Below are positions 1 to 9,461 of a DNA stretch of 64,000 bases, piece by piece. The DNA is taken from NCBI GenBank assembly GCA_024235175.1, contig JACKMX010000003.1, positions 1 through 64,000 on the forward strand. Reading direction: 5' to 3'. The translations under genes were made by a program, and so were the position numbers. A model generated the notes under the pieces. The model was not told where the DNA came from, made no database searches, and worked only from the letters and a program-made list of their open reading frames with translations. Position 1 is the first letter of the stretch; each line of letters starts with the position of its first letter. The DNA comes from Chromatiaceae bacterium (GTDB lineage Bacteria; Pseudomonadota; Gammaproteobacteria; Chromatiales; Chromatiaceae).

Positions 1-27
1 AAGCTGAATAGTTACCATTTTTTTCGA

Positions 28-3000
28 TCACAACACCTGCTCGACCAGCCGGATATGCGCCTCCAGGCGATAGTCCGGATAGAGCCGCAGACTCTGCTGG
101 TATCTTTCGATCGCCTGCTGCAGGTGACCTTCGGCCTGCAGCTTGGCGCCCTCGGCCCTGAGCCGCCGGGCCTGTTCGTAACGCTGACGCATTTTCGGCT
201 CCATCGCCTTGGTGTTGGCCTGCTTCACGTCCCCCGCGGCAACCGGTTCGGGCCGCTTGCGCTCCTGCAGCAGACCGCTGAAGGCCTGGAACAGATCAAT
301 CGACAGATCACTCTCTTCGTTCGGCCAGAGCCGACCCTGCTCTGAAGCGCCCTCGGCGACCCGCTCCTCGCCGGCCCTGGGCTGCGCGCTTGCCGTGACA
401 TCAACCCGCAGCAGGCGCACTGCACCTTGCGCGTCGACCACCATTGCTTCGATAGTCTGCGCACCGAAGCGCAGCGGCAGATCGGCATGCGCCTCGTCAC
501 CGGCGATCACCGCGCGGTGCCAGGGACCCCCGGCGCTGCGCACACCCGCCATCTCGGTTGCCTTGGGGACCTCCACCACAACGTGTGCGTGACGCTCCGT
601 CAGCGTCTCACCGGCTTTCGGCGCAACTATCCGCGCTTCGGGCAGCTCCCCTTTGATTGTGACCCGGGCCGATTCGGTGGCGCTGTTGCCAGCCGTGTCT
701 GTGACCCGCAGCTTCAGCTCATGCTCGCCCGGCTGCAGTAACAGCAGGTTTTCTATTTTCTCTCTGGCCGGCGGCAGCCGATTCCAGAGGCCGCCGTCGA
801 TCGACAGTTCCACCTCTACCGGGCCCGCTTCCTGATTGACGCTGGCATCGAGTGCAACCATCAATCCGGCGCCGCGCGCGTTCACTCCAGGCGTATTGAA
901 GCCGAGCTTCAGCGGACGCTCCTCTCCTTTTACCTGAAGAAAGAAGTGGGCCTTGTTATTGGCGCGGTCGAGGTCATCCAGCTCTTTGTCAGGGTCGATG
1001 ACCAGCGTGAACTCGGCATCCCCGGGCGTCGCCTTCCAGCTGACTCTGGCCCGGCTGCCCCCGTGCAGGCCTATGTCGTCGACAATGACGCGGGCCAGCT
1101 CCTCCCTATTGCCCGAGCGGCCGAAGCGCACCAGCACCAGCGGCACCCGGTCAACCGCCACGGAACCCAGGTTGCGCACCGGAATCTCAACGCTCACCTC
1201 ATCCCCTTCCCTGGTCTCCAGAGGTGCGTCCAGCCAGAGTTCCGATGTGGAGATGCTCAGGTCGGGCGCGGCGACCGACACGCCGTTGAGCGCCGCCAGC
1301 GCGGCGCGGGCCTCCTCTTCGGATTTTGCCACCGTCCATACCGGCGTTGCGGTGAGGCGGTACTTGAAGCGGAAGTCACTGTTGACGACATAGTGGCCGC
1401 CGCGCAGATGCTTCGAGTTGATGCCAATGCTGTTCTCCCCGGGCTGCCCGTTGTCGTCGAAGTTCAACGCATCGGGTGGAATGCGGAAGCTGAAGTTACC
1501 CTCGGGAATCACGTCGCTAAGGCTGCCGATGACACGGCCGTTGAGAACGATGTCGGTATTGTGCGGATGGTAGCTGCTACGTGCCCAGGGCAGCGTAAAA
1601 CCCATCTCCAGCCAGGCTTCGACCAGGTTGGTTTCGCGCCAGCTTTCACCCTCGCGGTAGGCGGAGTACTCGAAGATGCCGTCGTCGCCGACGTCGGCAT
1701 GGATGAAATCGACCTCGTTGTCGGCGCCGGTGTCGTCACCGACCCAGCGCACGCCGTTGATCACCATCGACCATCTGTCGGAGCGCCCGTCATGATCGGT
1801 ATCTTCGGGGTTATCGCGTTGCGACCAATCGATCGCGGCGGGATCTAGCTCTGCCGCATGCTCGGCGTTGGCAATCAGTCCGGGCTCCTTCGCCGCGGCT
1901 TCCGGATCGTTTGGATCCATGCCCGGAAAGAGCCATAGACGTCGCACCTGCTCGCCCTGCTGAAGACGCATGCTGTAATCGAAGTCGAAACTCTTATCCA
2001 GCACCCGGGCGACTATTCTGCTCTTGACGCCGGTGAACCCCTGATAGAAGCGCGGCGAGACGATGAACTCCTGCGACGCCCCCTGATTGAGCAGGCCATG
2101 CTGAATGGTCGGTGAGATGTCGACGGCGTTTGCCGCGCTGCTCGCCACCTGTAGATCGGTGACGGTGTCGCCCCGGTTGACCAGCCGCAGCCTGCGTCCA
2201 TGGCCCAGCGGCAGCGCGCCCATATCCTGCCATTCCAGCTCCACGTGCGGCAGTCGGACATGCACAGCCACCTCGGCCTCGTCACTCAGGCCGTTGTCGG
2301 CAACGATGCGGATCGGCACGCTGTGGTCGGAGGTGTCGACATCCTGCGCGCTGATAGCCAGGTGGAACTGCCGGTACTCGCCCGGTGCGAGCGGGATCGG
2401 CCTGTCCTCCGAGCCTTCGCCGACGAAGCTGACCAGCAGGTTGGGATCCCGTGGCTTGCCGCACTCGAGGCGTACGCTGAGGGGCTGATCGCCATTGTTC
2501 TTCACGCCGATGCCGACGCGCTGGTCGTAGTCGCGCTTGACGTTGGCGCCGTAGCGCGGTTGGCTGAAGGCCAGCCCCTTGACCCGGGTCAGCGTGCGGA
2601 TCGGCCCAGGCTCACCACCACCGACCGGCTGAATCTCGTAGGGCACCCGTGGTTCCAGGTCAGCGAGTTCGATCACGCGCAGGCGACCGCTTTCGCCCTG
2701 CGCCTGCCGCCAATCGGTGTCACCCTGCTTACGGTAGCGCAGCTGCGACTCGCCATGTTCAGGTGCCAGCCAGCTGACGCGGATACGCTCGCCGCTGAGT
2801 ACCGCGCCATCCGGCGGAGAGAGCGCAAAATATTCCGAGAGCCTAAAGTTGCGCGACTCTCTGGCCGAGTTACCGGCCAGATCACGCGCGACCACCTCGA
2901 TGCGGTGAGCACCCGGTTTCAGCGCCTGCCAGTTGATCTCGGCCTCGAACGGCGAGGTGAAGTCGCTGGCGATGATCTCTCCGTCCAGCCGAAATGCAAC

Positions 3001-6000
3001 CGATGCCACCGGCCTGCCGCTGTAGCTGACCGCCTGTGCGGTCAACGGAACCGAGTGGTCGATCACTTCGCCTTCGAACGGCGAGGCGAGCGAAAGTTCG
3101 ATGCCGCTGCGCGCGCGCTGCCCGGTCGCCTGCACCCAGAACTGCCGGCGCGAAGTGATACCGTCGGCGCCGAAGCAGCGCGACTCTACCGGAAAGAGCC
3201 CCGGCTTGGCGAAGCGACCGAATCGGGGCTGATCGTCGCTCAGTGTCACCTCGGCGCGGCCGTCGCCATCCAGATCCAGTTCGCAGCGCGAGGGGCTCTG
3301 AGTATAGGCAAGCGCACGTAGGCTGAACGCCACCCGCTCGGGCTCGTCCGCTCTGGGCGTCGCATCTATCGCCGCCGCGTGCAGAGGACGACCGCGACGG
3401 TCGATCTGCACGAAGCCGGGCTCGCCGGAGCGGGCGTTGCCGCCCCACTCGTTCAGCTCGATGCGCACTCTCGTCGGCTCTGTAAGTTTCAGCATCAATG
3501 TTTTGCGGAAGGGTTCATAGCCGCGCGCCTCGGCCAGCTTGTCGCCGCTGGCGTCGTCGTAGACCCAGATCTCTGTCTGCAGCGGCGAGGCGACCGACAA
3601 CTGATAATCGCCCGCCTGCAGGGCTTCGAACAGGAAGCGGTCGCGGTCGCGGTTGTGGTCAAAGGAGAAGGCCTGCGCCTCGCCCTCGCGCAGTACGCGT
3701 AGCGCATCCCTGTCCAGTGGTTCGCTCTCGGCCGGCTCCGCCCTGACCAGCTCGACGCGCAGGTCGTAGGGTTCGGTGGAGGCGCTATTGTCACCCCACT
3801 CGCTTATCAGGAGATAGTGGCGGCCGGCGAGTACCTCCTGGGAGAGGCTCAGCGGTGTGTTTTCATACACTCCCTTCTCCTGCAGCAAGCGCTCCCCGGC
3901 ATCGTAGAGTCTGATGTGCGTCTGCTGCCGCGAGCGGCTATCGATCGTCAGTACACCGGGGAAATCGACGTCGATCGCGTAGACGTCGTGGTCGTGCAGT
4001 GGCAGGAAACTTCCCAGCACCCGGTCGCCGGGCCTGAGCGGCGTCGCCTGCGCGAACTGTTCATTGCGCTGCTGGTAGTCCACTTCGTCCGCGCGCTCGA
4101 ACCAGAAACTCATCGAATAGGGTAGTAGTGAGTAGCTGTTGTCACCCCATTCGCGCATGCTCACGAACAGCGTCTGTGGATTTTCGACATGCCAGGAGAA
4201 GTCGAGCAGCGAGTTTTCGTAGACTCCCTTCTCTCCCAGCATCTTACCGTCGGCGTCATAGACCTGGAGGTGTCGCTGCATCGGCCCGTAGCTCTGCATG
4301 CGCAGCACTCCGGCGCCCGGCACGTTGACGCTGAAGAGGTCGCGGTCACCGATCGGCAGCAGCGTGGTGGCGAACCAGCTGTGCGAATCGAGTTCGCGCA
4401 CGGCGCGCATCACCCCCGGCTGCTGTGGGGGTTCGACCAGACCGTCGTCCGGAAGCAGGCGCACCTCCACCCGGTAGGGCTCCAGCGAGGCGTTGTTGTT
4501 GCCCCACTCCCGCACCTCGATGTAGTAGACCCCGGGAGTCACCGCCAACTCGAACCACAGCGGACTCTTCTCGTAGACTCCCTTCTCGGCCAGTTTGGTG
4601 CCGTCGGCAGCATGGATCAGAAGATGGCGCTGCAGTGTTTCATGCTTGTCGCGCAGGTTCAGGATGCCGTGACGGTCGACCTCAATACGGTAGAAATCGA
4701 CGTCGCCCTGCGGCCAGATCAAGCCCGACACCTGCTGGTTGAGAGCCACCGGCGCGGCCGCCTCCGGCGTCTGATTGGGTTCGTTGGGATCGACCGCCGG
4801 TTGTGCATCGATGACGAGCGTCAGCAGTGCCTCTGCATCGACGGCGTTGTCGCCCCACTCGGAAACCTCGACCGAGTAGCTGCCGGGGAGCAGGCCGATC
4901 TCGATCAGGTTCTCCTGACCGGCGTGAGCGCCTCGCTCCTTGATCAGCCCACCATCGCTGCCGTGCAGCCGCAGATGGGTTTGAAGCGGCCGGTTGGAGT
5001 TCAGTTTCAGACGCAGGTTCGCCGCATCGGTCAGACGAAAACTGAAGTGATCGTGGTCGCCGCGCTCGGCGATGCGCAGTTCCACGGGCGCCCCGGTCGA
5101 GACCGGCTGCGCCTGCCCGAAGCTGTCGTTCGGTTCCACCTCCGGCTGCGCCCGCAGCGGGGTCAGCGCCAGTGCCAGCGGTTCGGCCGCGGCACTAAGC
5201 AAGAGCGGCACAAGCTGTGCCACATAACCCTCGGCCTCGGCCCTCAGCGTCACCCGCCGGCGGCTACGCTCGACGCTGCCGTCGCTACGCATGGCATTGA
5301 AGTCGCCGATCTCGACGCCGCTGAACACGGCCCGCCCCTGCCGGTCCGTCCGCACCTCGGCGATGCGGCCGCTGGGCCAGGTTTCGCTCAGCACAAGCGC
5401 CGTGTCGGCAATCGGTTGGCCGCTGACCGCGTCGCTCACCACCACCGTCTGTTCGACCCGCTGCGACAGTGGCTGCATCCGCACCAGCTGCTGTTCGGTG
5501 TATTTGCCCTGGCAGCGAATCCAGCTGATGCGGTCACACTGCGGCTCCTCGCAGAGCTGGCCGCTATTGACGATGCGGGTCGGCGGTTTGTCATTCTCGG
5601 TCTTGAACTCCGCCGCCCCGAGAAAATCATGCAGCTGGCAGAAGCGGTCGGCGGCCGGTTTGCCGCACTGCTGCCCCCACTCGCGGCAGATGTCCAGCGC
5701 TACACCATCGAGCAGCGGCGGATCGAACAGCATCTCCGCCTGCGCCGGCTCCGTGCTGACCTCGACTTCGCGCCGGTATGGCGCGAACCCCGGCGCCTCC
5801 GCCAGCAGCCGATAGCGACCAACGGGTATGTCGATGAAGACATAGCGTCCCTCCCAGTCGCTCAATGAGTGGGCTACACCGGCCAGGGAAGCCTTAACAT
5901 CGAGCGGATGCAGTTCGACGCGGGCGCCGGCCAGCACTGCCTCGCTGCTGGTCAGCACACGACCCTCCCAACGCACCCTTTTAGAAGGTGTCAACGCAAG

Positions 6001-6309
6001 AGTTACGGTCTCACGTGCACCCGGACCGACCGTCACCGTCTGTGTCAGCCGGTCGAAACCGGGCTGCCGGATCATCAGTGGGTAGCGTCCCGCAGGTACG
6101 CCGATCAGCGTCGCCACACCGGCGCTGTCGCTCGCCGTGTGGCGCGCACCCAACTGCACGCGCACATTGTTCAGCGGTTTGGGTTCGCCTCCCTCCTGTA
6201 GCTGCACGATCCTGATCGACAACGGCGCGACAGAGTCGGCGTGTACCGCGGAGAACGTATAGAAGGCTGCCAGGAATATGATCAACGCACGCATCGACAA
6301 CCTCTTCAT
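28..6309 (-). CDS. Giant exported multidomain protein with five EWGDN repeats, CARDB-like domain and TPR-like tail
   Basis: A 2093-residue protein with an N-terminal signal peptide (residues 1-24, cleaved near VHADS). Order of parts: two carboxypeptidase-regulatory-like beta domains (about 28-195), a Cys-rich segment (about 205-275), a third regulatory-like domain (about 285-385), then five tandem pre-peptidase-C-terminal-like repeats of about 118 residues. Each repeat ends in an EWG(D/N/G)N motif, at about residues 485, 603, 722, 840 and 957, and several carry EKGVYE. Next come Ig/PKD/FnIII-like stretches (about 985-1250), a region with acidic DTDHDGRSD-type loops (about 1500), a CARDB-like domain (about 1680-1790), another Ig-like domain and a C-terminal TPR-like helical pair (about 2040-2093). 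The start overlaps the previous gene by 4 bp, so it is the last gene of the five-gene operon. No catalytic domain is recognised; a cell-surface or secreted scaffold is inferred. Confidence 0.85.
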   Translation of the reverse strand: MKRLSMRALIIFLAAFYTFSAVHADSVAPLSIRIVQLQEGGEPKPLNNVRVQLGARHTASDSAGVATLIGVPAGRYPLMIRQPGFDRLTQTVTVGPGARETVTLALTPSKRVRWEGRVLTSSEAVLAGARVELHPLDVKASLAGVAHSLSDWEGRYVFIDIPVGRYRLLAEAPGFAPYRREVEVSTEPAQAEMLFDPPLLDGVALDICREWGQQCGKPAADRFCQLHDFLGAAEFKTENDKPPTRIVNSGQLCEEPQCDRISWIRCQGKYTEQQLVRMQPLSQRVEQTVVVSDAVSGQPIADTALVLSETWPSGRIAEVRTDRQGRAVFSGVEIGDFNAMRSDGSVERSRRRVTLRAEAEGYVAQLVPLLLSAAAEPLALALTPLRAQPEVEPNDSFGQAQPVSTGAPVELRIAERGDHDHFSFRLTDAANLRLKLNSNRPLQTHLRLHGSDGGLIKERGAHAGQENLIEIGLLPGSYSVEVSEWGDNAVDAEALLTLVIDAQPAVDPNEPNQTPEAAAPVALNQQVSGLIWPQGDVDFYRIEVDRHGILNLRDKHETLQRHLLIHAADGTKLAEKGVYEKSPLWFELAVTPGVYYIEVREWGNNNASLEPYRVEVRLLPDDGLVEPPQQPGVMRAVRELDSHSWFATTLLPIGDRDLFSVNVPGAGVLRMQSYGPMQRHLQVYDADGKMLGEKGVYENSLLDFSWHVENPQTLFVSMREWGDNSYSLLPYSMSFWFERADEVDYQQRNEQFAQATPLRPGDRVLGSFLPLHDHDVYAIDVDFPGVLTIDSRSRQQTHIRLYDAGERLLQEKGVYENTPLSLSQEVLAGRHYLLISEWGDNSASTEPYDLRVELVRAEPAESEPLDRDALRVLREGEAQAFSFDHNRDRDRFLFEALQAGDYQLSVASPLQTEIWVYDDASGDKLAEARGYEPFRKTLMLKLTEPTRVRIELNEWGGNARSGEPGFVQIDRRGRPLHAAAIDATPRADEPERVAFSLRALAYTQSPSRCELDLDGDGRAEVTLSDDQPRFGRFAKPGLFPVESRCFGADGITSRRQFWVQATGQRARSGIELSLASPFEGEVIDHSVPLTAQAVSYSGRPVASVAFRLDGEIIASDFTSPFEAEINWQALKPGAHRIEVVARDLAGNSARESRNFRLSEYFALSPPDGAVLSGERIRVSWLAPEHGESQLRYRKQGDTDWRQAQGESGRLRVIELADLEPRVPYEIQPVGGGEPGPIRTLTRVKGLAFSQPRYGANVKRDYDQRVGIGVKNNGDQPLSVRLECGKPRDPNLLVSFVGEGSEDRPIPLAPGEYRQFHLAISAQDVDTSDHSVPIRIVADNGLSDEAEVAVHVRLPHVELEWQDMGALPLGHGRRLRLVNRGDTVTDLQVASSAANAVDISPTIQHGLLNQGASQEFIVSPRFYQGFTGVKSRIVARVLDKSFDFDYSMRLQQGEQVRRLWLFPGMDPNDPEAAAKEPGLIANAEHAAELDPAAIDWSQRDNPEDTDHDGRSDRWSMVINGVRWVGDDTGADNEVDFIHADVGDDGIFEYSAYREGESWRETNLVEAWLEMGFTLPWARSSYHPHNTDIVLNGRVIGSLSDVIPEGNFSFRIPPDALNFDDNGQPGENSIGINSKHLRGGHYVVNSDFRFKYRLTATPVWTVAKSEEEARAALAALNGVSVAAPDLSISTSELWLDAPLETREGDEVSVEIPVRNLGSVAVDRVPLVLVRFGRSGNREELARVIVDDIGLHGGSRARVSWKATPGDAEFTLVIDPDKELDDLDRANNKAHFFLQVKGEERPLKLGFNTPGVNARGAGLMVALDASVNQEAGPVEVELSIDGGLWNRLPPAREKIENLLLLQPGEHELKLRVTDTAGNSATESARVTIKGELPEARIVAPKAGETLTERHAHVVVEVPKATEMAGVRSAGGPWHRAVIAGDEAHADLPLRFGAQTIEAMVVDAQGAVRLLRVDVTASAQPRAGEERVAEGASEQGRLWPNEESDLSIDLFQAFSGLLQERKRPEPVAAGDVKQANTKAMEPKMRQRYEQARRLRAEGAKLQAEGHLQQAIERYQQSLRLYPDYRLEAHIRLVEQVL

Positions 6310-9300
6310 CTTCTGCTGCTCACAATCGAGGGGACAGACATCTTCGAGGAGATCTGCGGCTTGTTGGTGCAGTACCAGTCCTTCTGCTTGTGGTGCGCGG
6401 TGATGTAGGCACCACCTTTACCTTTGACCAGTCCGAGATCCCTGATCAGCGAATCGATCAGGCTGATCTGTTTGCCGTCCCGTGACAGCTGCGGATGCGC
6501 GGCGTAGATCTCCGCCTTCTGTTGCAGCAACTCGCGGATATCGGAAAACTTTTTGCCCGGCGGCAGCTGCAGGCGACCGCTGCGGATGGCGCGGCAGATC
6601 TGCACTATGCCGTCACCGGCCGCAAACTGCTGGTCGAGCGCGGCGCGATCGTAGCCGGTGATCGCTTCGTGAATATCGATCTCGACGTCGCCGCCGCCAC
6701 CGGCGCCCAGACCGACCGTCGCGGCGACCTTGCTGTTGATCTTGATGCGGGTCCAGGAGAGCTCACCCTCGACTTTCGCCTCGCCACCGGCACCGGCCGA
6801 CAACTCGCCCTGCAATTTGCCGGTGAGCTTGACGCCCCAGCGTTTGGCGGAGAGTTCGAGTGCGCTCTTTACCTTGGCGCCGACGAATACCTTGACCTCG
6901 GCGCCGCCGGCAACGCGGTCCTTGCCGAGATGCGCTTCGACGCTGCCGCCGCCCTCGGCGCCAACCGTCCCCGTCGTGCTGGTTTTCGCTTCCAGATCGG
7001 TGCCGGCGACCTTCTTCTGCACACTGGCGTTGACGGTCGCCTTGACCAGATTGGCCTCGGTGTTGACGTTGACCTTGCCGTGCAGACCGCGCTGGTTGGC
7101 GGTCACCTCCCAGCCGCCGGTGGCGCCGGTCTGGCCGACCTGCACCTTGGCATCACCGGCGTACTCGGTGCCATCCTCGGTGCGCCCCGCAGTGCTGGTA
7201 GCGACCGTCCCCTTGGCGTTGTCGACGTCGTCGAACAGCTTGCCGCCGGCGATCTTGACGTTGACCTTGGTTGGATCGGCGAGCCCCTTGCCGGGTTCGG
7301 GTTCGTTAGGGTCGCCGCCCGGCTTCAGGTCATGCGAAATACCGCCGGTGGTGGTGCGCGTCTTGGACCATGGCGTGGTCTTGGTGCCGGTGTCGACGTT
7401 GGTTGTGGTTTTACGGCCGTCGTCATGCGTAGTGGTGGTGCTCTGCCCTTCGCTGCGCGTGGTGGTTGTGATTTTACGTCCGCCCCAATCGTCGGTCTGC
7501 GTGGTGGTCGAGGCGCTGGTGGTGGTTTTGACGTCACCGGAGTCGGTTTCGATGCTGTGGCCGGTGGTCGTGGTCGTGGTCGGACCACGCACCGATTGTG
7601 GCAGCCAGCTGTTGGCGTCGCCGGTAGAGGTCGAGCGGGTGGTGGTGCTGGTGGTGGTGCCGTTCCCGGTGTTGCGGCTGCTGCTGCTGCTGTTGGTCTC
7701 GGTGACTCTGGTCTGCCGGCCGCCGGCGTCGTGGTCGACCTGCGTCGTGCGGGTGGTTTGTGAGCCGCCGCGCTTCCCCTGGTAGCCCTCGCTTCGGCGC
7801 GTGACGTCGCTGCTGCCGCCGTCGGCGTTGCGGGTCGTGGTGCTGCTGGTTTCACTGCTCGACTCAGCGCCGCCGGGGCGCTGACGGCTGGTGCTGGTGG
7901 TGTTGGTGATAGAGGTGGTGCGGCCGCTGCTGTCGCGCTCGTTGTCGGTGGTGTGGATGGTTTTGCTGCCGCCGGCTTCGCTGCTCTGCTGGTGACGGCT
8001 GCGGCTGCTGCCGTCGGCGTTGGTCTGCACGACGGTACGCTGCTGGGTAGTGCGCCGGCTGCCGTCGGCATTGCGCTGAGTCACCGTTTTGGTGTCTCTC
8101 CGGGTGGTGCTGCCATCCGCGTTCTCGGTGGTGGAGCGCTGACGCTTGGCGCTGCGGTCGCCCACGCGTGTCTCATCGGTGCGCCAGGTGCTGTTCTTCG
8201 ATGAGCCTTTGCGGGTATTGGCAAACAACGGCCCTTTCTTCGCTTTCTCCGTCTGGCGCTGGGCACTGCTCTCCGCTTGGCGCTTTACCTCAGACTTGTC
8301 AGGCGTGGGGGCGTCCGCCAATCCTGCTCGCTTGCGCGCGTCGGCGTTGGCCTGGCGCGCCTTCTCATTCTCGCGATCCAGTGTACGGTTGCGCGCGTCG
8401 ATGTTCCCGGCGGTCTCCGCGGTATTCGAGGAGGGCCCTTTGCCGCCGCGCTCCCTTACGTTTTTCGCCAGCTGCTTGCGCACCTCACGGCTCTTCTGTG
8501 ACTGCGCTTGTGCCGCAGGCTTGGTGTTTTGTACCGTCTGGTCGGCCTTCGCGATCCACTTGCGCTCATCGGCCTGCTGCTGCTCGGGCGTCGCACCAAG
8601 CGGTGTGATACCGGCTTCGAACTTGTCGCCATAGTTGCGCAGCTTGTCCGCCTGGCGGGTGACGTCGGAGCGATGGTCCACCTGCTGCGCGCTCTTGCTG
8701 ACGCTCTTGCCGGCGGTCTTCAGCGCCATGTCGCGGTCGAGTTGCCGCTTTGGGTCGCTGCTGTTGATATCGCTGCTCTCGATATCCTCGACCGAGTGGA
8801 TGAACTTCTTCTCGTTGTCGAGCACGTAGCCCTCGGGATCGCGGATTGCTTCGTGCCCCTTGACATTGGTCGCCTGCTTACCACCCGGCGTGGAGAATGC
8901 GTCGTGGTAATTTTTACGGTTCTCCAGCTGCTTCTCCGTCGGCGGGTGCCAGAGGCTGATATCCTGCGATTCGTTGATCCAGACGCCGTTTTTCTTGTCG
9001 TAACGGATCTTATCGCCGCGTTCCTTCCACTCGCGCGCGATCCGGGTCGCAGTGTTGCGGTCGTTGGTGCTGATGTCGACGTCGGCGCGCACGTCGCGCG
9101 GCGCGCTGCCGGTGGTCTTGACCGACGAACCGTAGCGCTTTTGCAGATCGTTCAGATCGCTGCTGCGGCCGTCCTGCTGCTGGTACCTGGCCTGGACGCC
9201 CGCCTTCTCGCTGCTGTAGTCGTTCAGGATCTGGCGGTAGTCCGCATGGTCGGTATCGATGGTGCCGTCGGGCTTGACCAGATTTGGGTTGTTTCGCACC

Positions 9301-9461
9301 TTGGCTGAGTAGTTCTGTTCAAGTGTCTTCAGATCTTTCTGTTGCTGCAGGCGCAGCTGGTTGATATCGGCACCCCAGACCCCGGCAGCCGGGAGCAGAA
9401 GCAACAGCAGCGCGGCGAGCAGGCCCGGCAGCGAGTGATAACCTCTACTGCGGTTTGTCAT
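6306..9461 (-). CDS. Exported Ser/Thr/Arg-rich low-complexity protein of unknown function
   Basis: A 1051-residue protein with a signal peptide (hydrophobic core LLAALLLLLLPAAGVWG, about residues 14-30). The N-terminal third (about 30-400) is charged and predicted helical. A central low-complexity block (about 410-700) is built from degenerate repeats such as RNADGSSRTT and long Ser/Thr runs. A Gly/Val/Lys-rich, probably beta-rich segment (about 730-950) has alternating patterns such as GKLQGELSAGAGGEAKVEGE. A short C-terminal region (about 950-1051) holds several cysteines. The start overlaps the TPR gene before it by 17 bp and its end overlaps the giant surface-protein gene by 4 bp. The composition suggests an extracellular fibre, matrix or stalk, but no family was recognised and no enzyme motif is visible. 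Confidence 0.8.
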   Translation of the reverse strand: MTNRSRGYHSLPGLLAALLLLLLPAAGVWGADINQLRLQQQKDLKTLEQNYSAKVRNNPNLVKPDGTIDTDHADYRQILNDYSSEKAGVQARYQQQDGRSSDLNDLQKRYGSSVKTTGSAPRDVRADVDISTNDRNTATRIAREWKERGDKIRYDKKNGVWINESQDISLWHPPTEKQLENRKNYHDAFSTPGGKQATNVKGHEAIRDPEGYVLDNEKKFIHSVEDIESSDINSSDPKRQLDRDMALKTAGKSVSKSAQQVDHRSDVTRQADKLRNYGDKFEAGITPLGATPEQQQADERKWIAKADQTVQNTKPAAQAQSQKSREVRKQLAKNVRERGGKGPSSNTAETAGNIDARNRTLDRENEKARQANADARKRAGLADAPTPDKSEVKRQAESSAQRQTEKAKKGPLFANTRKGSSKNSTWRTDETRVGDRSAKRQRSTTENADGSTTRRDTKTVTQRNADGSRRTTQQRTVVQTNADGSSRSRHQQSSEAGGSKTIHTTDNERDSSGRTTSITNTTSTSRQRPGGAESSSETSSTTTRNADGGSSDVTRRSEGYQGKRGGSQTTRTTQVDHDAGGRQTRVTETNSSSSSRNTGNGTTTSTTTRSTSTGDANSWLPQSVRGPTTTTTTGHSIETDSGDVKTTTSASTTTQTDDWGGRKITTTTRSEGQSTTTTHDDGRKTTTNVDTGTKTTPWSKTRTTTGGISHDLKPGGDPNEPEPGKGLADPTKVNVKIAGGKLFDDVDNAKGTVATSTAGRTEDGTEYAGDAKVQVGQTGATGGWEVTANQRGLHGKVNVNTEANLVKATVNASVQKKVAGTDLEAKTSTTGTVGAEGGGSVEAHLGKDRVAGGAEVKVFVGAKVKSALELSAKRWGVKLTGKLQGELSAGAGGEAKVEGELSWTRIKINSKVAATVGLGAGGGGDVEIDIHEAITGYDRAALDQQFAAGDGIVQICRAIRSGRLQLPPGKKFSDIRELLQQKAEIYAAHPQLSRDGKQISLIDSLIRDLGLVKGKGGAYITAHHKQKDWYCTNKPQISSKMSVPSIVSSRR

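Noticed and set aside
946..1848. Long rightward open frame opposite the giant surface-protein gene
   Set aside because: High-GC shadow of the real leftward gene; no ribosome-binding site, no recognisable domain, His/Arg-rich composition typical of antisense frames.
4189..5868. A 559-aa rightward open frame
   Set aside because: Antisense shadow of the EWGDN repeat region; its sequence mirrors the codon pattern of the real gene.
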